From GWE2-40-63 sp050179685 (lineage in GTDB: Bacteria; Bacteroidota; Bacteroidia; Bacteroidales; SZUA-534), in contig JBFXEW010000001.1 of assembly GCA_050179685.1 (NCBI GenBank), positions 310,001 to 374,000 on the forward strand: 64,000 nt of DNA, given 5' to 3'. Positions 25,429 to 36,700 of the stretch are shown here, in pieces. The notes below the pieces were generated by a model that made no database searches, was not told the DNA's origin, and was given only the letters and a program-made list of their open reading frames with translations. Position 1 is the first letter of the stretch, and the number at the start of each line of letters is the position of its first letter. The position numbers and the translations under genes were made by a program.

Positions 25429-26103
25429 CTATGTTTTCTTTATAGCAAAGCTTGGTGCCTTATGAAACTCGGCCGTTAAATAAACCAGCTCCCAATTATA
25501 ATTTACACAAAACTCCTGAACGGCCTCAATGACTCCGTAACGTTTCATTTCGTTCCAGTTTCCTATAATAAAATCATGTCCGGCAATTACTCCACCTTGT
25601 TTGATTTTAGGTCCCCAAAGTTCTAATTCCTCTTTTGTAACTTTATAGGAATGATCAGTATCAATGTAAATCCAGTCAAAATATTGATCATCAAAACTAT
25701 GTACAATTTCAGTAGAAAGACCTAGGTTTATTTCCACATCCTTTCTACTTAATTGTTCAGCAAACATTGTTTCAACAAGCTCTTGTTTTTGTTTATTATA
25801 TCGGCTACTATCCCAGGCATCTATTAAATGAAATTTTTTAGGCTTATTTATTTTATAAATCGCCGCAGAATATTCACCCTGATCTACTCCAAGCTCTGCC
25901 ACAATACCTTCTTGTGGTAAATATTTTAGCAATTCTTGCCTGTCAGCAAGCACTTTCAAGTGCTGAACATGCTCGGGTTTAAGGCAATATTTGGGAATTT
26001 TTTCAGATATCGCCCTGTTTTCTTCTTTAATTTTGTACAGGTATCTGGCATAAAGGAACTTTTTAATAGAGATAGGTATTAACTTTTTAATTCTGTTTTT
26101 CAT
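25429..26103 (-). CDS. Class I SAM-dependent methyltransferase (Methyltransf_24-like)
   Basis: 224 residues. VAELGVDQGEYSAAI (68-82) is motif I; KFHLIDAWDSS, DWIYIDTDHSYKVTKEELELW and GGVIAGHDF are characteristic of Methyltransf_24 enzymes that methylate sugars in polysaccharide and antibiotic pathways. A basic N-terminal helix (MKNRIKKLIPISIKKFL) could bind the membrane. It is 16 bp upstream of the flippase gene and belongs to the same transcription unit. Confidence 0.8.
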   Translation of the reverse strand: MKNRIKKLIPISIKKFLYARYLYKIKEENRAISEKIPKYCLKPEHVQHLKVLADRQELLKYLPQEGIVAELGVDQGEYSAAIYKINKPKKFHLIDAWDSSRYNKQKQELVETMFAEQLSRKDVEINLGLSTEIVHSFDDQYFDWIYIDTDHSYKVTKEELELWGPKIKQGGVIAGHDFIIGNWNEMKRYGVIEAVQEFCVNYNWELVYLTAEFHKAPSFAIKKT

Positions 26104-26132
26104 TGTATATTATTTGAATAATTAATTTATGC

Positions 26133-27308
26133 TTACTCTTTGACAAAATCAACGGTTCCGTTTGTCGATAGCAGGTTTTTATATTTTTTGTTCATTGCAG
26201 CTTCTCCAAACACCTTATCCAACGTTATTTTGTTATTTTCTTGACTTAAATACAACTCATTTTTACCTAAGTCATTTATAGTGTCTATCATAAACCCAGA
26301 CTCCTGTAGAGATTTAAATAAAGTATTTTCAGGATGCATAAAGACCGGAATGTTATTTTTTATGAAATAAAGAATATTACCGGCAGCCTGTGATCTCAGA
26401 TTGAAATATACAGCAATATCTATTTCGTTCAAGAGTTTGAAATAATCTTCTTTTGGTAAAAATTTATCAAGTGGTATGAACTTGTCTCCAAATAAGAATT
26501 TTCCATAAGCTTTAACCGTTTCAACATAATTAACCTTTCCAGAATAGGATAATGGACAGATTATTTTGTTTATGTTCTTACTATCTATATATGTTTTCAA
26601 ATGCATCAGTCCATCCAGATGATTGTTAAAAATTGAGGCAGAATTACCTAACATGATCGTCGTAGATTGCAATTCTAATTTTTTATAGGGGATTGGTAAA
26701 AATAAAAATTGATTATTCCCAATATAATTCCATTCGATAAATTCAATTTTTGGGTTTAAGGGTTTAACAAACATTTCATAATCCTCCTTAATAAAATGTG
26801 CAAAAACATGGATGGAGCATATTAATCGTTTCAATTTATCTTCCCGTAATTTTTGTTTCTTTTTGTAATGATTGTAATTAATAAAGTTTCGTCGCAATTG
26901 AATAGGATTTAGTGAAAAACGAAATATCGTATCTTCGTTTTTATGATAGTATTTTTTTGTTTCGGGCAAAAACAGGCTTTCTCGATATTCTTGTAAATCA
27001 AAAACTTCATGTCCAAAAAAAAGCCAAATCAACCTATGCTTTTCATGCAAATTGCATGCAAATACCATATCTGCATATATCTCAGTTAAACCATGCAAAT
27101 ACACACGTTTTATATCAAAAAGTTTATTATAAATGTATTTAAAGTTTTCAACGGTAGGTTGTATATGTATAACCCTTTTGCTCTTTGTATAAATTAATTT
27201 GTCGTTCCTACTAAGAACAACATATGTGTTTTTTGTTTGTGAGTACCTTTCGGCATTTTCAATAAAATAATCAAGAAATTTATCGTCGGTTGAGAGGTGT
27301 AAATTCAT
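26133..27308 (-). CDS. GT56 (WecF)-like N-acetylfucosaminyltransferase family protein
   Basis: 391 residues. It shows the layout of the 4-alpha-L-fucosyltransferase/WecF family: the opening strand about a stored response (NLHLSTDDKFLDYFI), LIWLFFGHEVFD, IMLGNSASIFNNHLDGL, KIICPLSYSG, YVETVKAYGKFLFGDKFIPL and SQAAGNILYFIKNNIPVF. WecF transfers 4-acetamido-4,6-dideoxygalactose. A sugar aminotransferase that could supply such a sugar is encoded two genes upstream, which supports a 4-amino-4,6-dideoxy sugar in this glycan. Specificity is inferred. Confidence 0.7.
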   Translation of the reverse strand: MNLHLSTDDKFLDYFIENAERYSQTKNTYVVLSRNDKLIYTKSKRVIHIQPTVENFKYIYNKLFDIKRVYLHGLTEIYADMVFACNLHEKHRLIWLFFGHEVFDLQEYRESLFLPETKKYYHKNEDTIFRFSLNPIQLRRNFINYNHYKKKQKLREDKLKRLICSIHVFAHFIKEDYEMFVKPLNPKIEFIEWNYIGNNQFLFLPIPYKKLELQSTTIMLGNSASIFNNHLDGLMHLKTYIDSKNINKIICPLSYSGKVNYVETVKAYGKFLFGDKFIPLDKFLPKEDYFKLLNEIDIAVYFNLRSQAAGNILYFIKNNIPVFMHPENTLFKSLQESGFMIDTINDLGKNELYLSQENNKITLDKVFGEAAMNKKYKNLLSTNGTVDFVKE

Positions 27309-27415
27309 TTTTTGCTTATAATATTAGATATACCTTTTATTTCAAGTTGTTTTAAATAGCCTGTGCAATGTATTTTTGGTGATTGTAGGTAATAGATGCT
27401 ATTGAAAGCAAAGGC

Positions 27416-27961
27416 TTATTCATCGATGAAGTTTAATAATTTATTATTTCTGTCTTTTATATACCTGGCCGGGCTTCCGGCATAAATACTCCATGGTGCT
27501 GTTGATTTATTTACAAGACTCATGGCCCCGGTAACCGAACCCTCACCAAACTCAACCCGGGGTAAAACAACGGTATTTGCACCCAACTGACAAAAACGGT
27601 TTAATATTATCTTTCCCTGAATCACACGGGTATGCTCCTTTTGATTTTGTGGTCCGATAAGATAATCTCCACTAAAGTCATCGGTAGCAGAGAATAAGGA
27701 ACAGCGCGGACTTAACCCGGAATAGTCCCCTATTTCTATGCCTCCCCCCCCATACAAGGCACAATAGGCTGAAATGTGAATGTGGTTTCCCAATGTTATT
27801 TCACCCGATAAAAGGCAAAAGTCATCAATCCGCACATTATTTCCCAAAACCATATTGGCTGCACCATAAAAACGGGCAAAACGGCTAATAAGGACATCCC
27901 TACCTATTGATTTAAATCCTAAGTCCCTTAATTCTTCTGGTGTATAAAACGAGTTACTCAT
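27416..27961 (-). CDS. Hexapeptide acyltransferase
   Basis: 181 residues of left-handed beta-helix repeats (IGRDVLISRFARFYG, LGNNVRIDDFCLL, LGNHIHISAYCAL, GIEIGDYSGL), ending in LGANTVVLPRVEFGEGSVTGAMSLV and AGSPARYI. It follows the DegT aminotransferase by 2 bp, so it is the likely N-acetyltransferase for the 4-amino sugar made by that enzyme, as in the FdtA/B/C and VioA/B pathways. This pairing is inferred from order and spacing. Confidence 0.75.
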   Translation of the reverse strand: MSNSFYTPEELRDLGFKSIGRDVLISRFARFYGAANMVLGNNVRIDDFCLLSGEITLGNHIHISAYCALYGGGGIEIGDYSGLSPRCSLFSATDDFSGDYLIGPQNQKEHTRVIQGKIILNRFCQLGANTVVLPRVEFGEGSVTGAMSLVNKSTAPWSIYAGSPARYIKDRNNKLLNFIDE

Positions 27962-27963
27962 GG

Positions 27964-29070
27964 TTAAAAATTCTTTATACGACTACAAATGTTTTCAACC
28001 TCTTCAATCCCCAAATCCGGATATATCGGCAAACAAAGCACCTGCTCTGCCAGACGTTTTGCCACAGGCAAATTATCGGGATGAGCACTGGGCAAAGCGC
28101 GGTAGGTAGAAAAATCGGATATCAGGGGATAAAAATAGCGTCGGGTAAACACCTGCTTTTCTTTAAGTTTTTCATACAAAGCATCCCGGGAAAGCGGATA
28201 ATCCTCGCTGATAAAAACCGGAAAATAGGAATAATTATGCAGCACCCCATCCCTGTCACTTTGAAAGCGCAATCCCTTCACGCCACGGAGTTCCTTTCGG
28301 TACACTTCGGCAAGCGCTTTTCGCTTAGCAATGCTTTCGTCCATATACTTTAACTGCAATAAGCCAAAAGCCGCCTGCACCTCATTCATCTTGGCATTGA
28401 TGCCCGGAGCCACCACCGTAACTTCATCATGAATACCAAAATTTTTTAAATCGTCGATGCGTTTTTTGGTAGTGGCATCGTGACAAACAATAGCCCCGCC
28501 TTCGAAGGTATTAAACACCTTAGTGGCATGAAAACTTAATACCGACAAATCGCCCCAATTTAAAATGCTTTGTCCGTTTTGCCTTACGTTAAAGGCATGG
28601 GCGGCATCATAAATCAGTTTTAAATTATAGGTTTCGGCGATACGCTGAATTTTATCGTGTTGACAAGGGTTCCCATATACATGAACCGGCATTAGGGCCG
28701 TGGTTTGCGGGGTAATGGCTGCTTCTATCTTATCGGGATCCAAATTACCATAAACCGGATCAATATCCACAAATACCGGTTTAATGTTATTCCACCAAAG
28801 CGAATGGGTGGTGGCCACAAAACTAAAGGGGGTGGTAATTACCTCCCCGGTAATACGCAGGCATTGCAAAGCCGTCATAAGGGCCAGCGCGCCATTGGCA
28901 AATAAGGAAATATACTTTACTCCCAAGTATTCACACAGCTCTTGTTCCAATTGCTGGTGGAATTCCCCATTATTGGTCAACCACTTATTTTCCCATATCT
29001 TTTGCAAATAGGGTTGAAACTCCTCCAGGGGAGGCATAAAAGGCTGGGTAACTGTTATCTTTTTATCCAT
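27964..29070 (-). CDS. DegT/DnrJ/EryC1/StrS sugar aminotransferase (VioA/FdtB-like)
   Basis: 368 residues, full length. PLP-enzyme features: Lys184 in LSFHATKVFNTFEGGAIV, Asp155 in LIYDAAHAF, and FANGALALMTAL for phosphate binding. The opening VTQPFMPPLEEF...ENKWLTNNG closely follows VioA-type enzymes, which make dTDP-4-amino-4,6-dideoxyglucose from the 4-keto sugar and glutamate. First gene of the polysaccharide cluster. The RmlA/RmlB enzymes that make the keto-sugar are not in the window. Product stereochemistry is uncertain. Confidence 0.8.
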   Translation of the reverse strand: MDKKITVTQPFMPPLEEFQPYLQKIWENKWLTNNGEFHQQLEQELCEYLGVKYISLFANGALALMTALQCLRITGEVITTPFSFVATTHSLWWNNIKPVFVDIDPVYGNLDPDKIEAAITPQTTALMPVHVYGNPCQHDKIQRIAETYNLKLIYDAAHAFNVRQNGQSILNWGDLSVLSFHATKVFNTFEGGAIVCHDATTKKRIDDLKNFGIHDEVTVVAPGINAKMNEVQAAFGLLQLKYMDESIAKRKALAEVYRKELRGVKGLRFQSDRDGVLHNYSYFPVFISEDYPLSRDALYEKLKEKQVFTRRYFYPLISDFSTYRALPSAHPDNLPVAKRLAEQVLCLPIYPDLGIEEVENICSRIKNF

Positions 29071-29419
29071 GGCAATTAAGATCGTAAGTCTTTTAACTCA
29101 TTTATCAGATAACTAAAACCTAAAAATCGGAAGAAATAAGCAGAAATAAAATAAAAAAACATAAATAACTTTGTGTAAAAACAAATTTCCAACTCCATCA
29201 AACAATTTTTATTCTTCACCACAAAAAGTTAGTTGACAAAGTTAATATACTTAATAAACCAACTACAAGCTTTTCCACGAAACGCTTTGGATTAAGGGCG
29301 AAAGCCAATCCGGAATCAATGCATCTACACTTCGTTGTGCTTTTGACCATTCCTGCCTTGATTCGGCCATGCGTACAACACCCCGAATTGTGGATGTCTA
29401 AATACATAAATATCAACAC
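29071..29419. other. Intergenic region upstream of the polysaccharide cluster; no supported gene
   Basis: This is the likely promoter region for the minus-strand cluster and nearest to its first gene. The frames that stay open here have atypical, cysteine-rich or low-complexity translations and match nothing I recognise. A decayed gene cannot be excluded. A TAACTTTG (about 29166) fits a plus-strand TAnnTTTG box by chance or design but leads into no gene. Confidence 0.4.
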
Positions 29420-29686
29420 CTTCCCCAGCAGGAGTGCAAAAGTTGCGTAACAAATCGCATCCTGCTGCAGCAGTAGGGGATTTTTCACCATAAAAAACAG
29501 CTTCTGCTGCAGCAGTAGGGGAAAAGTGAGTCAGAAATCGACTCCTGCTGGAGCAGTAGCCCTTAAAAAAATTTTTTTACCTTCACTGCTGCAGCAGGCA
29601 TCCATTTTAGGATGCAAAATGCACCACTGCCCGGGCAGTAATCCCTTATTCACAAACAAAAAGCCCTGGCGCTATAGCAGCCGGGC
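29420..29686. repeat. Periodic array of GC-rich palindromes (about 41.5 bp period)
   Basis: Palindromes CTGCTGCAGCAG (29462-29473), CTGCTGCAGCAG (29504-29515), CTGCTGGAGCAG (29545-29556), CTGCTGCAGCAG (29586-29597) and CTGCCCGGGCAG (29627-29638) have centres 42, 41, 41 and 41 bp apart. A half-unit CAGCAG at 29426-29431 and a variant GCTATAGC at 29671-29678 with outer GCCC/GGGC arms extend the array by one 42 bp step each side. Spacers are 29-30 bp, AT-rich in their middles and not repeated. Confidence 0.75.
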
Positions 29687-29875
29687 AATCTTTTTATCTT
29701 TGTCTAAATTCTACATTAGTTTGTCGTCACACGAACTCAAAACGATTCGATAAACTCAATAGATAAAGGCTCAAAGCTCACCCAATCATGCTCTTTTGTT
29801 TTTGTGTTGCATAACATACGGAACAAATTAGCAAATTAACTTAATTTTGATAAGTGTTAACTAAAATTTGTAATT

Positions 29876-30595
29876 ATGCCCGTATTAATCTATCCTCTAA
29901 GCGATCAGGCTCGTCTGGTGTTTATAGACCGGGCCATCGACACGGCTAAAAAAGACAAAGCCAACAACCACCACTACCTGACCGACGAAACGCTGGCCAG
30001 TGCAGAAGCAGTAATCCCGGGATTCCGGACGGCCCAGAATGTAGTTACTACAAAACTCAGTGAACGATCCCTGGAACTTGATCAGAAAAACACAGCCCTG
30101 AATCGGTTGGAAACCCATATTCGCGATGCCTGGGAAATAATAAAGCGCCGGGTTCACCGCTTAAACGAACCGGCGCAGGTACTCACCTACTATCAATTAC
30201 CCCTTAGTGGTTCCGTCCCCAAACCATCGAACAATGAAGCCTGGCTCGATATCGCCCAAAAAGTGATTGCCGGTGATGCCGAAGCTGTGGCCAAGGGTTA
30301 TGCCAGCCTGGCCTGTCCAACCGTAGCCGAGATTCAGGCCGCGCTCGATGAAGCAACCAAAGAAAGTGGCGATGTAGCTATTGCCGACCGCGATTACGAC
30401 CAGGCCCAGGAAACTGTTGAACAGTTACGCCCGCAGGTGGACGAGGTAATTGGACAAATTATTGCTGATTTGCGTTACTTCTTGCGGAAAAAAGACGAAG
30501 CCAGCATGCGTCGAATTATGAAAACTTATGGGGTAACTTTTAGGTATTTACAAGGCGAACCTATAGAAGAAGAACCAGCAGAAAACGAAAGCTAA
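29876..30595 (+). CDS. Hypothetical helical cytoplasmic protein
   Basis: 239 residues, no signal peptide or membrane segment, predominantly alpha-helical with heptad-like stretches (residues 50-95 and 165-215), acidic tail EEEPAENES. It ends in an RRIMKTYGVTFRYLQGEP block that I have seen described only in uncharacterised Bacteroidota proteins. A strong terminator follows within 12 bp, so it is a monocistronic gene. Function unknown; a coiled-coil structural or binding protein is possible. Confidence 0.6.
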   Translation: MPVLIYPLSDQARLVFIDRAIDTAKKDKANNHHYLTDETLASAEAVIPGFRTAQNVVTTKLSERSLELDQKNTALNRLETHIRDAWEIIKRRVHRLNEPAQVLTYYQLPLSGSVPKPSNNEAWLDIAQKVIAGDAEAVAKGYASLACPTVAEIQAALDEATKESGDVAIADRDYDQAQETVEQLRPQVDEVIGQIIADLRYFLRKKDEASMRRIMKTYGVTFRYLQGEPIEEEPAENES

Positions 30596-30606
30596 AAACC
30601 AAAGTT

Positions 30607-30636
30607 CCGGGGAGCAATCCCCGGTTATTTTTTCTC
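30607..30636 (+). terminator. Rho-independent terminator
   Basis: CCGGGGAGCAATCCCCGG (30607-30624): a 7 bp perfect GC stem CCGGGGA... with a short loop, followed by TTATTTTTTC. It directly follows the stop codon of the hypothetical gene. Confidence 0.85.
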
Positions 30637-30752
30637 CCTGTCCTATTTTTTTAGCGTAAACCTACCCCTAAACTGAAAATCAACATTCCCCTTTTTTGAT
30701 TAAGTAAGGGAATCTTTAGACCAGAAGCCCCAACAAATTATACAATTACCCG

Positions 30753-30760
30753 TATATTTG
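30753..30760 (+). promoter_or_regulatory. Candidate -7 box for the giant T9SS substrate
   Basis: TATATTTG matches the Bacteroidota TAnnTTTG -7 element, 23 bp before the ATG of the large secreted protein. No clear TTTG is seen 19-21 bp further upstream, so this is tentative. Confidence 0.35.
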
Positions 30761-30783
30761 TTCCTTGCACTAAGACTACCTCT

Positions 30784-33700
30784 ATGCGAAAGGCGCTTTT
30801 TTGTTTTTTTTTAAGTCTCCTGGCCGGATTTTCTGTGCTAGGTCAGGACACCCTATTGCCGAATTATCCGGGTTTGCAACTGTGGTTGCTTGCCGACAGT
30901 GTTATCAAAAATCCGGATAATACCGTGTCACAATGGACCGATCTCTCGGGAAACAGCAACCACCTGCTTCAGCCCCTTTCCACAGCTCAACCGACACAAG
31001 TAAATCAGGCCTTAAATAACCGAGCCATTCTTCGCTTCGATGGCACCAGTGATTACCTCGCCGGTGGTGATATTTGTGATATAGCTCCCGAAGGGGCCAC
31101 CTTTTTTGTGGTGGGAAAAAGCAATTTCAAAACCGGAGCATTTATAGCCAAATCGTTGGCCGGGGGAGCTACAAAACGATATGGGGTACTTTACGAAAAC
31201 AACAACCTGGTTTATTTATTTCACAGTACCGCAGTAGCTAACGTTTCCTTTGCTTATCCCTTAGGCAGCTATGAACTCATAACCAGCCAAACCGATTTCA
31301 TCAATTTAAAAAACAAGGTGCGGGTTAATGGCCTCGAGAAAAAGTCCCTAACCATTCCATCAAGCACCGATATGAATTCATCCTATACCTTTTTAATCGG
31401 GGCTTACAATAACAGTTCGGGCACCACTCCTCCCTATCCCGGATATTACCTGAACGGGGATATTGCAGAAATTTTAATATACAATCGCACGCTAACCGAA
31501 ACAGAAATAACGAGTGTCGAAAACTACTTAAAGGCCAAATATAATCCGATTCTTGATTTAGGTCAGGACAGAGAAGTTTATGGTTTTGGCCCTTATGAGC
31601 TTAAATCAAACGCTTCCTATCAAAGCTATGCCTGGTCTACCGGGGAAACTACACCAAACATAATAATAAATACTGATGGCAGGTATCATTTAACCGTAAC
31701 GGGTAATTTTGGGTGGGTACAGCAGGATACGGTCAACATCACATTTTCTAAATTACAGTATCCAACCTTAACAAAAGATACAACACTTTGTCTTGGAGAT
31801 TCTTTGCTTTGGTTCAGTGGACTCTCCACCAACTATACGCACCTTTGGAACAATGGGCAAATAAGCAGTACAATAACCATTAAAGAAGCGGGACGGTATT
31901 TTGTTACCATTACAGATAGTTTGGGATATACCCTAAAAAGCGATACCCTTACCATAACCATAGACAGCTTCCCGGCACAAAACAGTTTAGGCCCCGACCG
32001 CGCCTTATGCAAGGGAGAAACGGTAACCCTAAGCCAACAAGGGGATTCCATTCAAAGCTGGCTTTGGAACACCGGAAGTACTCAAAGCTACATCAGCATT
32101 AACAGTGAGGGCTCCTACAGCGTTTCGGTAACCAATAACCGGGGCTGTGTGGCTTCAGACTCAGCCTTCTTTTCCCTTTCGGGGGAAGCTCCTGCTGTTA
32201 CTTTTACTGCTGACACCGTTTGCCTGGGTGATAGCACCTCCTTTGTTAACGTATCTACGGTTCCTCTACCTGATACCATAGATTCTTACCTGTGGAATTT
32301 TGGAGATGGCCAGACGACAGCACTTGCCGAGCCCAGACACCTTTATACACAAGCAGACACTTTTGTAGTAACACTTACCGCAACGGCAAACTCTGGTTGC
32401 GCCAGTTTCTCGATCGACAGTATTATCGTAAATTCCGTTCCAGAAACTTCTTTTATTATCCAAAATGGTGCTAATAATTGTTTTGGTTCTACGGCTTCGT
32501 ATATAAACACAACCACAGACACGGCTTATAACAGCTTCTTATGGAGCTTTGGTGACAACCAGATTTCTACAGAAATTTCCCCTTCACACATATATGATAC
32601 GGAAGGCTTATACGAGGTCTGGCTTAAGGCTACAAATCAATTCGCTTGTTCCGATTCTACTTTTACAAATATAGCAGTTAGCTCCTCGTTCCCTTTAGTT
32701 TCATCCACAACAAAACTCTTTCCAACACAGGATGCTAATGTTCAGGATACGGCCATTACCTTCTCCTGGTCTTCGGTTCAAGAAGCCAAAGCCTATCGAT
32801 TCATTCTTTCTGATGTTAGTGACTTTTCCACCTTAATAGATTCCATCGATTTAATGGATACAACCTATACGGTCAGTTTTTCCGATGAGGGCTCCTATTT
32901 CTGGAATGTGTATACCCTTAACGAATGCGGCCAATACCAAGAGGTGGTTGCGAATGCCTTCGATCTTTCAGGTCCTTTATTCATTAACAATATCGGATTT
33001 TGGCTTAAACCCAATGAACCCTATTTGCAAACCAGTGGCGATACGGTTATTTCCTGGACAGACGCTTCTTTAAACACCCTGTCTTGGGAACAGGTGGAAC
33101 CATCAAAGCGCCCACTTTTAAAAACAGACCCAACCTTTCCTAACATTCCTGTTATTACTTTTGATGGCAGTAACGATTTCCTTACCGCGGGCGACACCGC
33201 TGACATTAAACCGCAGGGAAGAACCCTGTTTATTCTTGGGAAAAGCAACCTAAGTTCAGGAGCCTTTTATGCCAAAAGCAAAGCGGCAGATGCCACTAAC
33301 AGGCATGCCCTGTTTTATGAAAACACATTAAAAAGCTTCTATTATACTTCAGCAGATTTTACCCTTAGCGTAGGTGGTAATAAACCCCAATGGGAGCTAA
33401 TCCGTTTAGAAACAGACCTTATTGAGGGGAAAAATCACATATTCATTAACAGTAAAATTAAAGGAAGCAAGGACACTCCGGCTGAAATAAACATGGACAA
33501 CAATTACCATTTTCTTTTAGGCGCCTATAATAATACGCTCGGCACCAATGCCGGTCTTTATTTTCTCAATGGAGCAATCGGGGAAATAATTGCTTATGAC
33601 AAAGTGCTGGATTCTTTGGAATCGGTTCAGATTGAACAATACATTTATAACAAATACAGCCCTCCCGTTAACCTGGGTGCCGATATCGTTATTAATGGTT

Positions 33701-36700
33701 TTTGTGATACCACCATCTCCGCCTACAAACCCTGGTTTACCTCCTACCTCTGGAGTAACGGTAGCTCCGACTCCGCCATTACTGTCAGTCAAAGCGGAAC
33801 CTATAGCCTTACTGTAACTGATATTTTTGGTAATCAATCCACCGACCAAATCAAAGTTTCCTATCCGATTCCTGTTTCACTTTCCGACACCACTCTTTGC
33901 CTGGGCGATTCCCTGCTTTGGGATTCCGGACTGGACAACTATTATTCCTTCGAGTGGTTGGGAAGTCCTGTTACCACATCCTTCATTTATCTTTCAAATG
34001 CCGGAAAATACGCCTTTAAAGCATCAGGTGCCGGAGGCTGTGTTTTTTATTCCGATACACTTACCATAACCATTGACAGCTTCCCGGCACAAAACAGTTT
34101 AGGCCCCGACCGCGCCTTATGCAAGGGAGAAACGGTAACCCTAAGCCAACAAGGGGATTCCATTCAAAGCTGGCTTTGGAACACCGGAAGTACTCAAAGC
34201 TACATCAGCATTAACAGTGAGGGCTCCTACAGCGTTTCGGTAACCAATAACCGGGGCTGTGTGGCTTCAGACTCAGCCTTCTTTTCCCTTTCGGGGGAAG
34301 CTCCTGCTGTTACTTTTACTGCTGACACCGTTTGCCTGGGTGATAGCACCTCCTTTGTTAACGTATCTACGGTTCCTCTACCTGATACCATAGATTCTTA
34401 CCTGTGGAATTTTGGAGATGGCCAGACGACAGCACTTGCCGAGCCCAGACACCTTTATACACAAGCAGACACTTTTGTAGTAACACTTACCGCAACGGCA
34501 AACTCTGGTTGCGCCAGTTTCTCGATCGACAGTATTATCGTAAATTCCGTTCCAGAAACTTCTTTTATTATCCAAAATGGTGCTAATAATTGTTTTGGTT
34601 CTACGGCTTCGTATATAAACACAACCACAGACACGGCTTATAACAGCTTCTTATGGAGCTTTGGTGACAACCAGATTTCTACAGAAATTTCCCCTTCACA
34701 CATATATGATACGGAAGGCTTATACGAGGTCTGGCTTAAGGCTACAAATCAATTCGCTTGTTCCGATTCTACTTTTACAAATATAGCAGTTAGCTCCTCG
34801 TTCCCTTTAGTTTCATCCACAACAAAACTCTTTCCAACACAGGATGCTAATGTTCAGGATACGGCCATTACCTTCTCCTGGTCTTCGGTTCAAGAAGCCA
34901 AAGCCTATCGATTCATTCTTTCTGATGTTAGTGACTTTTCCACCTTAATAGATTCCATCGATTTAATGGATACAACCTATACGGTCAGTTTTTCCGATGA
35001 GGGCTCCTATTTCTGGAATGTGTATACCCTTAACGAATGCGGCCAATACCAAGAGGTGGTTGCGAATGCCTTCGATCTTTCAGGTCCTTTATTCATTAAC
35101 AATATCGGATTTTGGCTTAAACCCAATGAACCCTATTTGCAAACCAGTGGCGATACGGTTATTTCCTGGACAGACGCTTCTTTAAACACCCTGTCTTGGG
35201 AACAGGTGGAACCATCAAAGCGCCCACTTTTAAAAACAGACCCAACCTTTCCTAACATTCCTGTTATTACTTTTGATGGCAGTAACGATTTCCTTACCGC
35301 GGGCGACACCGCTGACATTAAACCGCAGGGAAGAACCCTGTTTATTCTTGGGAAAAGCAACCTAAGTTCAGGAGCCTTTTATGCCAAAAGCAAAGCGGCA
35401 GATGCCACTAACAGGCATGCCCTGTTTTATGAAAACACATTAAAAAGCTTCTATTATACTTCAGCAGATTTTACCCTTAGCGTAGGTGGTAATAAACCCC
35501 AATGGGAGCTAATCCGTTTAGAAACAGACCTTATTGAGGGGAAAAATCACATATTCATTAACAGTAAAATTAAAGGAAGCAAGGACACTCCGGCTGAAAT
35601 AAACATGGACAACAATTACCATTTTCTTTTAGGCGCCTATAATAATACGCTCGGCACCAATGCCGGTCTTTATTTTCTCAATGGAGCAATCGGGGAAATA
35701 ATTGCTTATGACAAAGTGCTGGATTCTTTGGAATCGGTTCAGATTGAACAATACATTTATAACAAATACAGCCCTCCCGTTAACCTGGGTGCCGATATCG
35801 TTATTAATGGTTTTTGTGATACCACCATCTCCGCCTACAAACCCTGGTTTACTTCTTACCGCTGGTCAATCAATGGCGATTCCATTTCTTCTGACTCTGC
35901 TATTACCGTTAATAAATCAGGAACTTATGCCGTCGAAGTTACGGATATCTTCGGATTTACCAGCAGGGATTCTATAACCGTGAGTTATCCCCAGCCACAG
36001 CAAATAGCGTCGGCGGAGCTTTGCCGTTATGATACGCTTATATGGGATCTACAGCTTGCGGGCAACTATAGTTTTGAATGGAGCAACGGACAAAGTACAC
36101 CTGTTTTGAATATTAGCGAACCCGGAGCCTATTGGTTGATTATTCGCGACAGCCTGGGTAATGAATGGCACTCCGATACCATAACAATAAACGTTGATGA
36201 ATTCCCCAAAGAGCTTTCGCTGGGTGCGGATACCACCTTATGTCTGGGCAATCGCCTGTATCTACAAAACGGATCAAATGAGGCGCAAAGCTATCTTTGG
36301 AGCGATGGTTCTACACTGGAATATTTACAAGCCGAAACCAGTGGCTTGTATGCTGTAACGGCTACCAATGCACGGGGCTGTGTGGGTATCGATACCATAA
36401 ACCTGACCATACAAGGCATTGCACCCCAGCCTGATTTTTCGGTGACGCAGCTTTGTCATAAGGACAGCGCCCTGTTTGCTGATTTGTCGCTTTCGCCCGA
36501 TGGCTCCGACATTATAAACTGGGTTTGGGATTTTGGTGATGGAACACAATCCAATGAAAAAGCCCCGGAACACCGTTACGAAGATGCGGGGGAATATACC
36601 GTAAGCTTAAGCATTCGCAACGAGTTGCTTTGCAGCAACAGCGGGCAAAAAACCATACAAATTCACGCCTTACCCCAGGCGGCATTCACACCCTTAACGG

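Noticed and set aside
29216..29491. 91-codon minus-strand frame as a gene
   Set aside because: The translation has no recognisable features, runs into the palindrome array and has low-complexity ends; I see only a possible decayed gene.
29420..29686. CRISPR array
   Set aside because: Spacers of 29-30 bp are CRISPR-like, but the repeated part is only about 12 bp and itself palindromic, copies vary, and no cas genes are in the window.
32266..34575. Identical minus-strand frames inside the giant gene (32266-32463 and 34378-34575)
   Set aside because: They are opposite-strand shadows of the duplicated segment, not genes.
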